A stretch of DNA of 64,000 nt from VXNJ01 sp009840625 (GTDB lineage Bacteria > Chloroflexota > UBA11872 > VXNJ01): the NCBI GenBank assembly GCA_965207915.1, contig OZ242304.1:1550001-1614000 (forward strand). Reading direction: 5' to 3'. How positions within the stretch are numbered: position 1 is the first letter of the stretch; the number at the start of each line of letters is the position of its first letter. This document shows, piece after piece, positions 17,084 through 25,742 of the stretch. A model generated the notes under the pieces. It was not told the DNA's origin. It made no database searches and saw only the letters and a program-made list of their open reading frames with translations. The position numbers were made by a program, and so were the translations under genes.

Positions 17084-17965
17084 CTAATTGTGCCCGCCGG
17101 CCGGCGGGCGCCATGACCAATCCGGTTCCGGATCCGGCGCGGCGGCGATCTCGCTCAATTGGCGCGCGTCGGCCGCGCACACCGACGGGTCGGTGCGCAG
17201 GATCACGTCCAGGTGATCGACTTCCTCGCCGAGCGGCTTCAGTGCCGCCCAGATTTCCTCGACCTGCTCCCGGCCGTATTGGTGGCGCGTGCGTGCCAGC
17301 GGATCTTCGGCCTGATGGGCAAAGTCCCCCGCACCGCGCCCGTGCAGGCGCCCCACCGCCACGTCGGCGCGGGTGGCCGCGCAGGTAAGCGGCGGGGCGT
17401 CGGCGGCGGATTCAAAGTCGGTCGCCACCAGCGCGATTTCATGATCGATGAGTATTTCCTGGGTGCGTTCCAGGCGCTCGTTGCCGGTCAGCCAGGATGG
17501 ATCGCGGAACTCTACCGCCAGCGGCAGCCCGGGCAGGTTGGCGCGGCACTCTGCCAGGTAATCCTCGGATTCGGCACTGGCCCCGAAATAGGCCGGAAAC
17601 TGCATGGTTACCGCCCCCAACCTGGCCCCCAGCGGTTCGAGCGCGGCCGCGAATTCGCCGAACAGGAAGTCCGGCGCCGGCACCGCGTAGTCGCGCCAGC
17701 TCACTCCCGGCTGGGGCTTGGCGCCGGGGCGGAGCTGGTGCAGGCAAAGCCCGCCGAAAGCCAGCACGTGAAAACGGAAATCGTCGCCCACTGATTCGGC
17801 CCAGCTGGCGATGCGCTCGATCCCCGGAACACCCTGAAAGGTGGAGTCGATTTCGACCAGCGAGAACTCATCGGCGTAAACCGCCAGCATGTCGGCCTCG
17901 CGGGTCCGCGGCGGGTAGAAGTCGGCCAGGTGCCGCCAGCCCGATGTCCCGACCCGCAACGTCAT
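17084..17965 (-). CDS. DUF72 (YecE-like) protein
   Basis: A 293-aa DUF72-family protein with a TIM-barrel-like fold of unknown activity. The family start RVGTSGWRH, the FYPPRTREADMLAVYADEFSLVEIDSTFQGVP block, FLFGEFAAALEPLGARLGAVTMQFP, and LPLAVEFRDPSWL are all visible. Length is slightly above the usual 240-290. It lies 15 bp downstream of apgM on the same strand, so the two are probably co-transcribed. No function is inferred from that. Confidence 0.9.
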   Translation of the reverse strand: MTLRVGTSGWRHLADFYPPRTREADMLAVYADEFSLVEIDSTFQGVPGIERIASWAESVGDDFRFHVLAFGGLCLHQLRPGAKPQPGVSWRDYAVPAPDFLFGEFAAALEPLGARLGAVTMQFPAYFGASAESEDYLAECRANLPGLPLAVEFRDPSWLTGNERLERTQEILIDHEIALVATDFESAADAPPLTCAATRADVAVGRLHGRGAGDFAHQAEDPLARTRHQYGREQVEEIWAALKPLGEEVDHLDVILRTDPSVCAADARQLSEIAAAPDPEPDWSWRPPAGGHN

Positions 17966-17980
17966 CCCCGGGCCCTGACT

Positions 17981-19183
17981 TCAGGCCCCGAACTTGACCA
18001 GCCGGCCAGCGGTGGCCAGCAGCGTGGGCAATACCGCCCGCGCCGGCAATTGCCCCAGCCCGCCGCCGCCGCAGGCGCGTTCGCCGAAACTCTCAACCAG
18101 GTCCGGCAGGGCCTGCTCGCCGGCGATCAGCAACGGCACCGGATGCCAGGAGTGCTGACGCAGCGCGGCCGGGGTCGAGTGGTCGCCGGTGACCGCGATC
18201 GCGGCCGGTCCCAGGTCCAGCAACCGCGGGAGGGCGGCGTCTACTTCCTCGATCGCCCGGGCCTTGCCCTCCCAGTCGCCGTCCTCGCCGGCGGCGTCGG
18301 AGGGCTTGTAGTGGACGAAGAAAAAGTCGTAATCGGGCCAGGCGTCGGAAACCGCCCGGAGCTGTCCGGGGAAAGTGTCGCCGGTATCCAGGACTTCCAT
18401 CCCGGCAATTGCGGCCAAGCCTTTGTACATCGGGTACGAGGCCGAGCAGGCCCCGCGTATGCTCCAGGTCTGCTGCATGGGGACAAGCTCCGGTCGGGTC
18501 GCATAGCCGCGCATCAGCACGAAATTGGCCGGTGCTCGATCGCCGATTCGCTCGGTTACGACCTCCAGGAATCGGGACAGGACCGCCGCCGTTTCGGCCG
18601 CGTCTCCGGACAGCGGTTCCGGGTCCACCGGCGGAACGCCGATAGCTTGGGGGTCGGTCTCGCGGATGCGGTCGGAGAACCCTGCCCCACGCAACACCAG
18701 CACCGCGCGATGGGCGCTTTCGGTGGCCAGTTCATAGGGGCACCCGATATCGTGGCCGGATAGTTCGGACACCAACTCGCGGTTCAGCTGGCTGGGGATT
18801 CGTCCGGCGCGCCGGTCGGCCACGTTTCCGTCGTCGTCCAGGGTGCAGAAATTGAGGCGCACCCCGAGGTCGCCCGGCCCCAGGCCCAGCCCGATGCCGA
18901 TCGCCGAGAGGGCGCCGCGCCCAATGTTGCTGGCGACCGGGTCGTACCCGAACAGGGCCAGGTGGCCGGGGCCCGAACCCGGGGTAATGCCAGGACCGAT
19001 CGGGACCGAAAGGCCGGTGGCGGCTTTTGCGGCCAGGGCATCCAGATTGGGCGTGCTGGCGGCCTCGAGTTCGGTCAGGCCGGTCTGCGGGTGGGCCAGC
19101 CCGCCCAGTCCGTCGATGACCAAGAGGACTAGCTTGCTGGCGCCCGGCCGGGCCAATTGCTGGTAGGTGTCGGCGGAAATCAT
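17981..19183 (-). CDS. apgM: 2,3-bisphosphoglycerate-independent phosphoglycerate mutase, archaeal type
   Basis: A 400-aa alkaline-phosphatase-superfamily enzyme converting 3- and 2-phosphoglycerate in glycolysis. The metal-binding start is LVLLVIDGLGGLAHP. PGSGPGHLALFGYDP has the residues around the phosphate nucleophile, and GRGALSAIGIGL and DDDGNVADRRAGR are ApgM-type blocks. The C-terminal metal sites are FFFVHYKPSDAAGEDGDWEGK and VTGDHSTP. The open frame extends 54 codons upstream, but MISADTYQQLA at 19183 is the sensible start, since the extra residues are not family-like. ApgM occurs in archaea and some bacteria including Chloroflexota. Confidence 0.93.
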   Translation of the reverse strand: MISADTYQQLARPGASKLVLLVIDGLGGLAHPQTGLTELEAASTPNLDALAAKAATGLSVPIGPGITPGSGPGHLALFGYDPVASNIGRGALSAIGIGLGLGPGDLGVRLNFCTLDDDGNVADRRAGRIPSQLNRELVSELSGHDIGCPYELATESAHRAVLVLRGAGFSDRIRETDPQAIGVPPVDPEPLSGDAAETAAVLSRFLEVVTERIGDRAPANFVLMRGYATRPELVPMQQTWSIRGACSASYPMYKGLAAIAGMEVLDTGDTFPGQLRAVSDAWPDYDFFFVHYKPSDAAGEDGDWEGKARAIEEVDAALPRLLDLGPAAIAVTGDHSTPAALRQHSWHPVPLLIAGEQALPDLVESFGERACGGGGLGQLPARAVLPTLLATAGRLVKFGA

Positions 19184-19387
19184 CTGGAACGCGGGTTCGA
19201 ACTGGGCGACGGGGCAAAAAATGTTAAGCCGTCCGGCTTTCCCGCCGCCAGCGCTGGGCGCATGGACAGGGCAAGTTTCTTGGCCGCAACCAGGTCGCGG
19301 CTCTGCTAGAAAGTTAGCCGGCGGGCGGTTGGCAGCTCGCGCCAACCGGCGACCGGCGACAGCGCCGGCAATGCGGGAGGAACGCCG

Positions 19388-20248
19388 ATGCGATTCGTGG
19401 TCCGAAGTTCGGCCAATTCGGGGATCAGCGGAACGGTCCTGGTCGCCGTCCTGGCCGCGTTCGGCGCGCTTCTGCTGCTGGCCCCGACCAGTTCCGCCGG
19501 GGGCGGCGGACCCTCCGCCGATTCGCTGCAGCTGGCAACCGGCGGTCCGGCGCCGGGGAATGCGGCGACGATCCTCACCGTCCAGGGCACCGCTTCAAGA
19601 AGCGCCAGCTACGATGGCGCGGTGGCGCGTTTTTCGGTTCGGGTGCTGCGCGATTCGATCCTCGCCGCGGTTTCCGACGGCAATTCCGCTGTCGCCAGCA
19701 TCGCGGCGGCGGTGGATGCGCGGTGCACCGCCGCCGCGATGTCGGACGCCGACGGCTCCACCACGGATGCGTGCGTTTCTCCACGGGGCCTGCAGACCCT
19801 CGGCATCCGGATCGAAGAGGAGTTCGACTACACCGACCAGGGCCGGATTTCGGAAGGGTTCCTATACGAAAACCGGCTCAGCATCGCCATCGAGGGCACC
19901 GAATTCGCGGGCGGTCTGGTCGATCTGGTGATCGGCGCGGGCGGCGACTCGGTCCGCTTCGAGGGCCTTGGATTCACCACCTCGCAGCGCGCCGAAATCG
20001 AACGGCTGGCGTTGCTTGACGCGATCGACAGCGCCCGGTTGACGGCCCGGACGATCGCCGACCACATGGGTTATCAGATCGTCCGCATCGTCGAGGTGAA
20101 TCCGCGGGAGTCGTACCAGGTCGAACTCGATTCCGGACGTGGAGAAGCTATACCGGCGGCGGCGGCGCCCGCGCCGACCAGAGTGTTCGCCGGCCAGGCC
20201 GTGATCACCTCGCGGGTTTCGCTGACGTTCGAGCTTCGACCCCGGTAG
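19388..20248 (+). CDS. SIMPL (DUF541) domain secreted protein
   Basis: A 286-aa protein with an N-terminal hydrophobic signal segment (about residues 14-33, VLVAVLAAFGALLLLAP) followed by the SIMPL/DUF541 domain. The domain starts at TILTVQGTASRSASYDGAVARFSV, continues with the QTLGIRIEEEFDY block, and ends near VITSRVSLTFELRPR. Cysteines at CTAAAM and ACVSPRG may form a disulfide outside the membrane. A strong ribosome site (GGAGGAA) lies 5 bases before ATG 19388. SIMPL proteins are periplasmic or surface-exposed; their biochemical role is generally unknown. Confidence 0.85.
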   Translation: MRFVVRSSANSGISGTVLVAVLAAFGALLLLAPTSSAGGGGPSADSLQLATGGPAPGNAATILTVQGTASRSASYDGAVARFSVRVLRDSILAAVSDGNSAVASIAAAVDARCTAAAMSDADGSTTDACVSPRGLQTLGIRIEEEFDYTDQGRISEGFLYENRLSIAIEGTEFAGGLVDLVIGAGGDSVRFEGLGFTTSQRAEIERLALLDAIDSARLTARTIADHMGYQIVRIVEVNPRESYQVELDSGRGEAIPAAAAPAPTRVFAGQAVITSRVSLTFELRPR

Positions 20249-20385
20249 GGGTCCTGGCCGGCCCGGACGGCAAAACGGCAAAATGGGTCGGCACCGCCAA
20301 TCAAGAAGGCCGCAGTATCCGCACCGCCTCCGCACCCGCTTCCTCGCCGGTCCGGGTAGAGCGGCGCGCCTACAGCAAAGGGGCG

Positions 20386-21684
20386 ATGCTGGCCTTTTTT
20401 ATTCCGGTGGCGCTCTCGTCGCTGGTCGCCGGACTGCGCAACCCGGTGCTCGATGCCGGACTGGCGCGCACGTCCGAGCCCGTCCTGGCGCTGGCCGGGT
20501 TCGCGGCTGTCTCGTCGCTGATATTCATCCTGCACACCTCCAGCCAGGTCCAGCAGAGCGTGTTCCTGGTTTACGCCAACGGCCGCGAGTCATTCCGGAG
20601 GGTCACCTGGTTCAGCGTCTACGGCGGTCTGGCCGCCTGCGCGGTGGCGGTGCTGGCCACGCTGCCGCTGATCTCGGACCTGCTCCTGGAAGGGGCGATG
20701 GGGGCCACCCCGGAGGTGGCCGAGTACTCGCAGCCATCCCTGCTGGTGCTGATGATCCTGGTCCCGCCACTGATGATCGCCCGCGGATTCTTCCAGAGCC
20801 TGCTGCTGCAGCGGCGCCAGGCGCGCCGCATCACCTTTTCCACGATCGGCGGGTTACTGGTGCTGGTCCCGGCCGGGCTCCTGTTCGTCCCCCTGGCCCC
20901 GATAAACGGCGCCTTGGCGGCCGCGATCGCGCTGGTGGTGGTAACCGTGGCCGAGGGGGCCGTTTTGGCCTATTTCGCGATGTCCGAACTGCGCGCCAAC
21001 CCCTATCCGGTCGAAGAGAGCGCCCCGCTGCCGTCGATGGGCGATCTGGTCCGGTTCGGCTGGCCGCTTCTTTTGTCGATGCTGGCCATGTCGGGTTCGG
21101 CGCCGCTGGTGACCGCCGGGATTTTCCGGCTCGATGACGGCGTGACTGCGGTCGCCGGTTTCAGGGTCGCCTGGAGCATCGCGGTGCTCGGTCTCAGCCT
21201 GACCCTGGCGGTCCGCCAGACCGCGCTGGTAATGTCCAAATACCCGGAAAGTCACCGCCAGGGCCGCATGTTCTCGGCGATGGTCGGCGTGGCGGTGGGA
21301 GCCGGTACGCTCTTGATGACCACCGGCCCGATTGGAGATTTCGTGCTGCTAACGGTTATCGGAATATCCCCTGAGATTGCCGACCAGGCGCGGCCGGCGG
21401 CCTGGGTCCTGGCGACGGTGCCGTTGCTGATGGGTTTTCGCCAGTTCTACATTTCACTGCTCATGCACCAGGGCCTGTCCAAGCGGGTCGGCGTGGGATC
21501 CGTCTCGCGGGTAATCGTGATGATGGTCGTGATATTTGCGATCGCACCCTTCGCACCGATTGCCGGAGCGGTCATGGGGGCGCTGGCGCGCCTGGGCGGT
21601 CAGTTGACCGAGACGCTGATTTCCTGGCACCTTGGCCGCGCCTGGTTCGGCCAGGACCCGCTTTCGGCCGCCCGCAAGGATTAA
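20386..21684 (+). CDS. MATE/flippase-type membrane transporter (MOP superfamily)
   Basis: A 432-aa or longer polytopic protein with about 12 hydrophobic segments, resembling MATE efflux or polysaccharide flippase proteins. Near the start the FFIPVALSSLVAGLRNPVLD segment fits the first membrane span. ATG 20386 falls at the edge of that span. Family-like residues (VERRAYSKGA) continue in frame upstream with no ATG, GTG or TTG before the preceding stop. Either a non-standard start is used (CTG at 20254) or the sequence has an indel. The substrate is not predictable; a SIMPL gene precedes it and a thiamine pyrophosphokinase gene follows. Confidence 0.75.
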   Translation: MLAFFIPVALSSLVAGLRNPVLDAGLARTSEPVLALAGFAAVSSLIFILHTSSQVQQSVFLVYANGRESFRRVTWFSVYGGLAACAVAVLATLPLISDLLLEGAMGATPEVAEYSQPSLLVLMILVPPLMIARGFFQSLLLQRRQARRITFSTIGGLLVLVPAGLLFVPLAPINGALAAAIALVVVTVAEGAVLAYFAMSELRANPYPVEESAPLPSMGDLVRFGWPLLLSMLAMSGSAPLVTAGIFRLDDGVTAVAGFRVAWSIAVLGLSLTLAVRQTALVMSKYPESHRQGRMFSAMVGVAVGAGTLLMTTGPIGDFVLLTVIGISPEIADQARPAAWVLATVPLLMGFRQFYISLLMHQGLSKRVGVGSVSRVIVMMVVIFAIAPFAPIAGAVMGALARLGGQLTETLISWHLGRAWFGQDPLSAARKD

Positions 21685-21689
21685 GCAGG

Positions 21690-22357
21690 GTGGCGGACAG
21701 AAACCCCCCGGGTTCCCCACACCTGGCGGTAGTAGTCCTCGACGGACCGCTGGGCAAAGACCCGGCAATCGCCGACCTTCTGGCTGGCGCCGATCTGGTC
21801 GTGGCCGCCGACGGCGGCGCGGACCGGCTCGGCGATACGGGCCAGGTCCCGGACCTGGTGGTGGGCGATCTCGACTCGCTGGATCCTGCCCGCGTCGAAG
21901 AGCTGGCCGCCGCCGGGATTCCCATCCAACGCCATCCCCGGGACAAGGATTTGATCGACGGTGAGCTTGCCCTGCAGGCGGCATTGCGGTGCCATCCGGA
22001 CCGGATCGTCCTGCTGGGGCTGTTGGGCGGAGCGCGCCCCGACATGGTGTTGGCCAATCAGATGCTGCTGTTTCACCCCGGACTCGCCCCCGGGTCGGCG
22101 ACCGCGATGGTGCCCGGCTGGACCATCTTCCCGGTCGGGAATGACCTCCTCGAGCTGGCGGCCGCGCCCGTAAGATCATGTCGCTAGTCCCGATCGATGC
22201 CGTCGCCGAGGGGGTGGATATTGACGGGGTCAGATGGCCGCTGTCGGGAGCGGCGCTGCAGCGCGGTCAGGGCCGGACCCTTTCCAATCGGGTCGCCGAA
22301 GACAAGATTCGGGTTCGTTGTCGAACCGGCCGGGCGCTGCTCTACCTGGAACGCTAG
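21690..22357 (+). pseudogene. Thiamine pyrophosphokinase, interrupted by a single-base frameshift
   Basis: The first 165 codons (21690-22187) encode the catalytic half of thiamine pyrophosphokinase: VVAADGGADRL, GQVPDLVVGDLDSLD, RDKDLIDGELALQAAL and LLGLLGGARPD. The thiamine-binding C-terminal half lies in another frame (22178-22357, 59 codons). It has SLVPIDAVAEGVDIDGVRWP and LSNRVAEDKIRV, clear family features. Adding one base near 22167-22171, for example in CCC of GCGCCCGTAAG, restores one protein of about 220 residues, the family length. TPK makes TPP from thiamine. Either this copy is decaying or the base was lost in sequencing. Note GGARPDM where the family has a GGRxDH-like motif. Confidence 0.85.
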
Positions 22358-22409
22358 CCGGCCGGGCCGGCGCCTGGCCATAGAATGGCTCCACAGTTAC
22401 AAGTAAATA

Positions 22410-22509
22410 TCCGCAGGGGTGCTGGAAGCATCGGCTGAGAAGGCAGGCGCGATTCGAGCCTGCCTCCCCTAATGACCTGATCCGGGTAATACCGGCGTAG
22501 GCAGACGGA
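22410..22509 (+). ncRNA. TPP riboswitch (THI element)
   Basis: This RNA aptamer binds thiamine pyrophosphate. Conserved blocks are present in order: GGGGTGC (22417-22423), GGCTGAGA (22433-22440), GACCTGATC (22475-22483), GGGTAATACCGGCGTAGG (22484-22501). The ends TCCG and CGGA can pair as P1. The middle arm GGCAGGC/GCCTGCC is an extended P3. It lies about 115 bp upstream of the thiamine uptake operon and is followed by a hairpin with a T-rich tail, so TPP binding probably terminates transcription early. It lies downstream of the broken thiamine pyrophosphokinase gene. Confidence 0.95.
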
Positions 22510-22524
22510 ACCGACCGAACTTTC

Positions 22525-22560
22525 ACACCGCATTGGCCTTGCCGATGCGGTGTTTGCCTT
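22525..22560 (+). terminator. Intrinsic terminator of the TPP riboswitch
   Basis: ACACCGCAT (22525-22533) and ATGCGGTGT (22545-22553) form a perfect 9-bp stem with an 11-base loop. TTGCCTT follows. It lies 15 bases after the aptamer and before the first gene. It fits an expression platform in which TPP-bound RNA lets the terminator form. The short T tract makes it a weak terminator by itself. Confidence 0.65.
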
Positions 22561-22625
22561 CCAAGGGCGGCGGCCTCCCCGGATTTGCGGCGAGCGGCGC
22601 CCGCCGGAAGGAAGGTCTTTGGCAA

Positions 22626-22913
22626 ATGGCAGCGATCATCGCGGCGTTCCAGGTACTCCCCAGCGGGGTCGAAGACGGTTACGGATGCGTGGAAGCCGCA
22701 ATCGCGGTCGTGCAGCAGTCCGGCCTGCCCTATGACGTCTCGTCATTCGAGACCACGGTCGAGGGTGAATACGACGAATTGATGGACCTGATCAAGCGCG
22801 CCCAGCAGGCCTGCTTCGACTTCGGCGCCAGTTCGGTGCTCTGCAACATAAAGGTGGCCAACACCCCCGCCGGCACCACCATCGCCGATCACATCGGCAA
22901 GTTCCGCGATTGA
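22626..22913 (+). CDS. Thiamine-binding protein, MTH1187/YkoF-like
   Basis: A 95-aa protein. MAAIIAAFQVLPSGVEDGYG, then VVQQSGLPYDVSSFETTVEGEYDELMDLIKRAQQ, resembles the small MTH1187/YkoF family, which bind thiamine or its precursors. The ATG at 22626 has GGAAGG upstream. It is the first gene after the TPP riboswitch, and its stop overlaps the TTG of the permease gene (TTGA). It may act as a cytoplasmic ligand-binding or buffering component of the ABC importer. That role is inferred from position. Confidence 0.75.
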   Translation: MAAIIAAFQVLPSGVEDGYGCVEAAIAVVQQSGLPYDVSSFETTVEGEYDELMDLIKRAQQACFDFGASSVLCNIKVANTPAGTTIADHIGKFRD

Positions 22914-23680
22914 CCGCCGCCGCGATCAAGTCCCGGATCCGGGCGGCCGCGCCGGCGGCCGGCCTGGTGGTTTTCATATTGGCCTTCTGGCAGTTTTTCG
23001 TGACCTGGCGCGAGGTGCCGCGCTGGCTGCTGCCCTCGCCGCTGGACATCGCCGCCGCGTTCGTCGACTCGGCCGATCTGATGGGCTACCACATCCCGGT
23101 GACGCTGCTGGTCATGGCGGCCGGGTTTACGATCTCTCTCCTGCTGGGGACGACGGTGGCCACGGTCTGCCACCTGTTCGGGCCGGTGCGCAGGGCGGTC
23201 TATCCGCTGCTGGTTACGTCCCAGTCGGTGCCGTTCATCATCATCGCGCCGCTGCTGGTGATCTGGTTCGGGTTCGGCCTGGCTCCGAAACTGGTCCTGG
23301 TCACCCTGGTATGCGCCTTCCCGATCACGGTCACTTTCCTGGAAGGTCTGCGCTCGGCCGACCACGAGGCCCTCGACCTGTTGCGTTCGATGGGGGCGAG
23401 CCGGTGGGACCAGTTCCGCCTCGTCCAGCTCCCGCCCGCCCTGGCGGCGCTGGCCGCCGGCGCCAAGATCGCGGCCACCTACGCGGTTATCGGGGCCCTG
23501 ATCGCCGAATGGCTGGGCGCCAGCCGCGGACTGGGCGTTTTCCTGATCCGCTCGATGAATTCCTTCCGCGCCGACCGGGCCCTGGCCGCGATCGTGATCG
23601 TGATCTTGATCGCCCTCACCGCCTGGGCGACGATCGAACTTCTGACCCGCTGGGCGATGCCCTGGCGGGCCCACCTCTAA
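22910..23680 (+). CDS. ABC transporter permease, thiamine-precursor type (ThiX-like)
   Basis: A 256-aa permease of the SsuC/ThiX/NMT1-associated type with six hydrophobic segments. The conserved cytoplasmic loop is EALDLLRSMGASRWDQFRLVQLPPALAAL (around residues 155-183), the EAA motif that contacts the ATPase. It starts at TTG 22910, overlapping the upstream TGA as TTGA, which implies translational coupling. The operon under the TPP riboswitch also encodes a substrate-binding lipoprotein and an ATPase. Likely substrates are thiamine, HMP or formyl-aminopyrimidine; the sequence cannot tell which. Confidence 0.88.
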   Translation: MTAAAIKSRIRAAAPAAGLVVFILAFWQFFVTWREVPRWLLPSPLDIAAAFVDSADLMGYHIPVTLLVMAAGFTISLLLGTTVATVCHLFGPVRRAVYPLLVTSQSVPFIIIAPLLVIWFGFGLAPKLVLVTLVCAFPITVTFLEGLRSADHEALDLLRSMGASRWDQFRLVQLPPALAALAAGAKIAATYAVIGALIAEWLGASRGLGVFLIRSMNSFRADRALAAIVIVILIALTAWATIELLTRWAMPWRAHL

Positions 23681-23743
23681 GCCGCAACCGTCCGGAGCCC
23701 TCCGGCAACACCCCCTGACTCCAACCCGAAGAGGAACCACATC

Positions 23744-24790
23744 ATGAACCGTCGCAATTTCCTGCGCCTGGCCCTGGCCGGCGGTGCCAGCCTGGTCCTG
23801 GCCGCGTGCGATATGAGCGGCCAGGAAACGGCCGTCTCGGAAGACATCGCCGATATCGCGGTCACCGCGCCCGAGGCCGCTCCGCGGCGCGCCGATCGCG
23901 CCGAGGCGACCCTGGTGCTGGACTGGGTGCCCAACACCAACCACACCGGCCTTTACGCCGCCCGCGCGCTGGGCTATTTCGAAGAAGAGAACCTCGATTT
24001 CAAGATCGAGGAGCCGGTCGAAGTCGACGCGACGTCGGTGGTGGCGGCCGGAAATGCCGAGTTCGGGATCGGGTTTCAGGAGTTCCTGACCCCGGCCCTG
24101 GTCCAGGGCGCCCCGGTCGTTTCGGTGGCGGCCATCATCCAGGAGAACACTTCCGGCTTCGCATCGCTCAAGAGCCGCGGGATTTCGCGTCCGCGCGACT
24201 TCGAAGGGGCCGTCTACGGCGGGTTCGGCTCCCCGCTTGAACTGGCGATCCTGCAGGTGATGATGGAGCAGGACGGCGGCGATTTCTCCAAACTCGAGTC
24301 GGTTGGCGCCGGCGCGGCCGATTTCCTGACCATCATCCAGCGCGACGTGGACCTTTACTGGATCTTCTACGCCTGGCAGGGGGTGAAGGCCGACCTGGAG
24401 GGGATCGAACTGGACGTGGCTTTCCTCTCCGATTGGGGTGTTCCCAACTACTACACCCCGCTGATCATGGCCAACTCCGGCATGCTCGGACGACGCCGCG
24501 AAATCGGCGAGCGGGCGATGGCGGCCATATCGCGGGGATACGATTTCGCCATCGCCAACCCGGCCGAAGCGGCCGAAATGCTGATCCAGGCCTCACCCGA
24601 GATCGACGTGCCGCTGGCGCACGCTTCGCAGCTCTGGCTCTCCCCGCATTACCAGGGCGACGCCGACCGCTGGGGCCGCCAGCAGGGGTCGGTTTGGGGC
24701 GGCATGACGCAATGGATGCTGGACCGCGATTTGATCGAGGAGATGTTCGAGTGGGAGAACGCTTTCTCCAATGAGCTCCTGCCTGAATAA
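23744..24790 (+). CDS. NMT1/THI5-like substrate-binding lipoprotein (ThiY-like)
   Basis: A 348-aa secreted binding protein. It starts MNRRNFLRLALAGG, a twin-arginine-like leader, and has a lipobox at LVLAACDM (Cys near residue 23), so it is probably anchored to the membrane. The domain starts LVLDWVPNTNHTGLYAARALGYFEEENLDF, the THI5/NMT1 signature. Such proteins bind HMP-type pyrimidine precursors of thiamine or related compounds. It is third in the TPP-riboswitch operon, after the permease. AGAGGAA lies about 7 bases upstream of the ATG. Confidence 0.9.
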   Translation: MNRRNFLRLALAGGASLVLAACDMSGQETAVSEDIADIAVTAPEAAPRRADRAEATLVLDWVPNTNHTGLYAARALGYFEEENLDFKIEEPVEVDATSVVAAGNAEFGIGFQEFLTPALVQGAPVVSVAAIIQENTSGFASLKSRGISRPRDFEGAVYGGFGSPLELAILQVMMEQDGGDFSKLESVGAGAADFLTIIQRDVDLYWIFYAWQGVKADLEGIELDVAFLSDWGVPNYYTPLIMANSGMLGRRREIGERAMAAISRGYDFAIANPAEAAEMLIQASPEIDVPLAHASQLWLSPHYQGDADRWGRQQGSVWGGMTQWMLDRDLIEEMFEWENAFSNELLPE

Positions 24791-24803
24791 GCGCGTCTAG
24801 GCC

Positions 24804-25577
24804 GTGGCCGGCCGGCTGGTCCTGGAAGGGATCGAGAAGAGTTTCGGCAGCGGTGCCGAACGGCTGCGGGTGCTGGACCGGACCAGCCTGGTGGTCGAGC
24901 AGAGCCAATTCCTTTGCTTGGTCGGCCCCAGCGGCTGCGGCAAGAGCACCCTCTTTAACGTGGCGGTGGGTCTGACCGCGCCCGACTCCGGCCGGATACT
25001 GCTCGACGGCTCGGACATAACCGGCCGCCGCGGCCTGCTCGGTTACATGCCGCAACGCGACCTGCTGCTTCCGTGGCGGCGCGTCATGGAGAACATCGTC
25101 ATCGGCGTGCAGGTGCGGCGCGGCGACCTGGCGGCGGCCCGCCGGCGCGCCCGCGACCTGGCCCCGCTGTTCGGATTGGAGGGGTTTCTCAATCACCACC
25201 CCCACCAGCTCTCCGGCGGGATGCGCCAGCGGGCGGCGCTGCTGCGCACCATCGTGAGCGGAAACCAGGTCCTGCTGCTCGACGAGCCCTTCGGGGCCCT
25301 CGACGCCCTTACCCGGCTGGACATGCACCGCTTCCTGCTCGGCGTGCGGGCCGAGCTGGACCTGACCGTGCTTTTCGTCACCCATGATCCGGACGAGGCG
25401 GTTGCCCTGGCCGACAAGGTTGCGGTCATGTCGGCCCGGCCCGGCCGGATCGTCGACCAGTTCGCGGTCGAACTGGCGTTCCCGCGCCAGGGCGATCGAG
25501 CCGCCGCCGCGCTGGCCGGCTACCGCGCCCGCCTGCTGGCGGCGCTGGGATCGGGCCTGTCGTCGGCGAGCAATTGA
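24804..25577 (+). CDS. ABC transporter ATP-binding protein (ThiZ-like)
   Basis: A 257-aa ATPase completing the thiamine-precursor importer. Walker A is VGPSGCGKSTLFNVAVG (about residues 38-54), the Q-loop is GYMPQRDLLLPW, the signature is HQLSGGMRQRAALLR (about 130), Walker B is VLLLDEPFGALDALT, and the H-loop is LFVTHDPDEAV. The short LPW segment after the Q-loop is typical of nitrate/sulfonate/NMT1-type ATPases. It starts at GTG 24804, 13 bases after the binding-protein stop. Confidence 0.93.
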   Translation: MAGRLVLEGIEKSFGSGAERLRVLDRTSLVVEQSQFLCLVGPSGCGKSTLFNVAVGLTAPDSGRILLDGSDITGRRGLLGYMPQRDLLLPWRRVMENIVIGVQVRRGDLAAARRRARDLAPLFGLEGFLNHHPHQLSGGMRQRAALLRTIVSGNQVLLLDEPFGALDALTRLDMHRFLLGVRAELDLTVLFVTHDPDEAVALADKVAVMSARPGRIVDQFAVELAFPRQGDRAAAALAGYRARLLAALGSGLSSASN

Positions 25578-25742
25578 GCCGGCCGTACCGCCGTCCAGCC
25601 CTAGGCTTAGATTGGACACCAGACTGCGCCACGTAGCCGGATCCCGCATCTGAAGCAAAGCCCGACGCGGCCCGCGAGCGCCCCCGGACCAGCGGCGCCG
25701 GCCTACCGCATTCCCTGGACGATCGTTATCGCCGGGGCGGCG

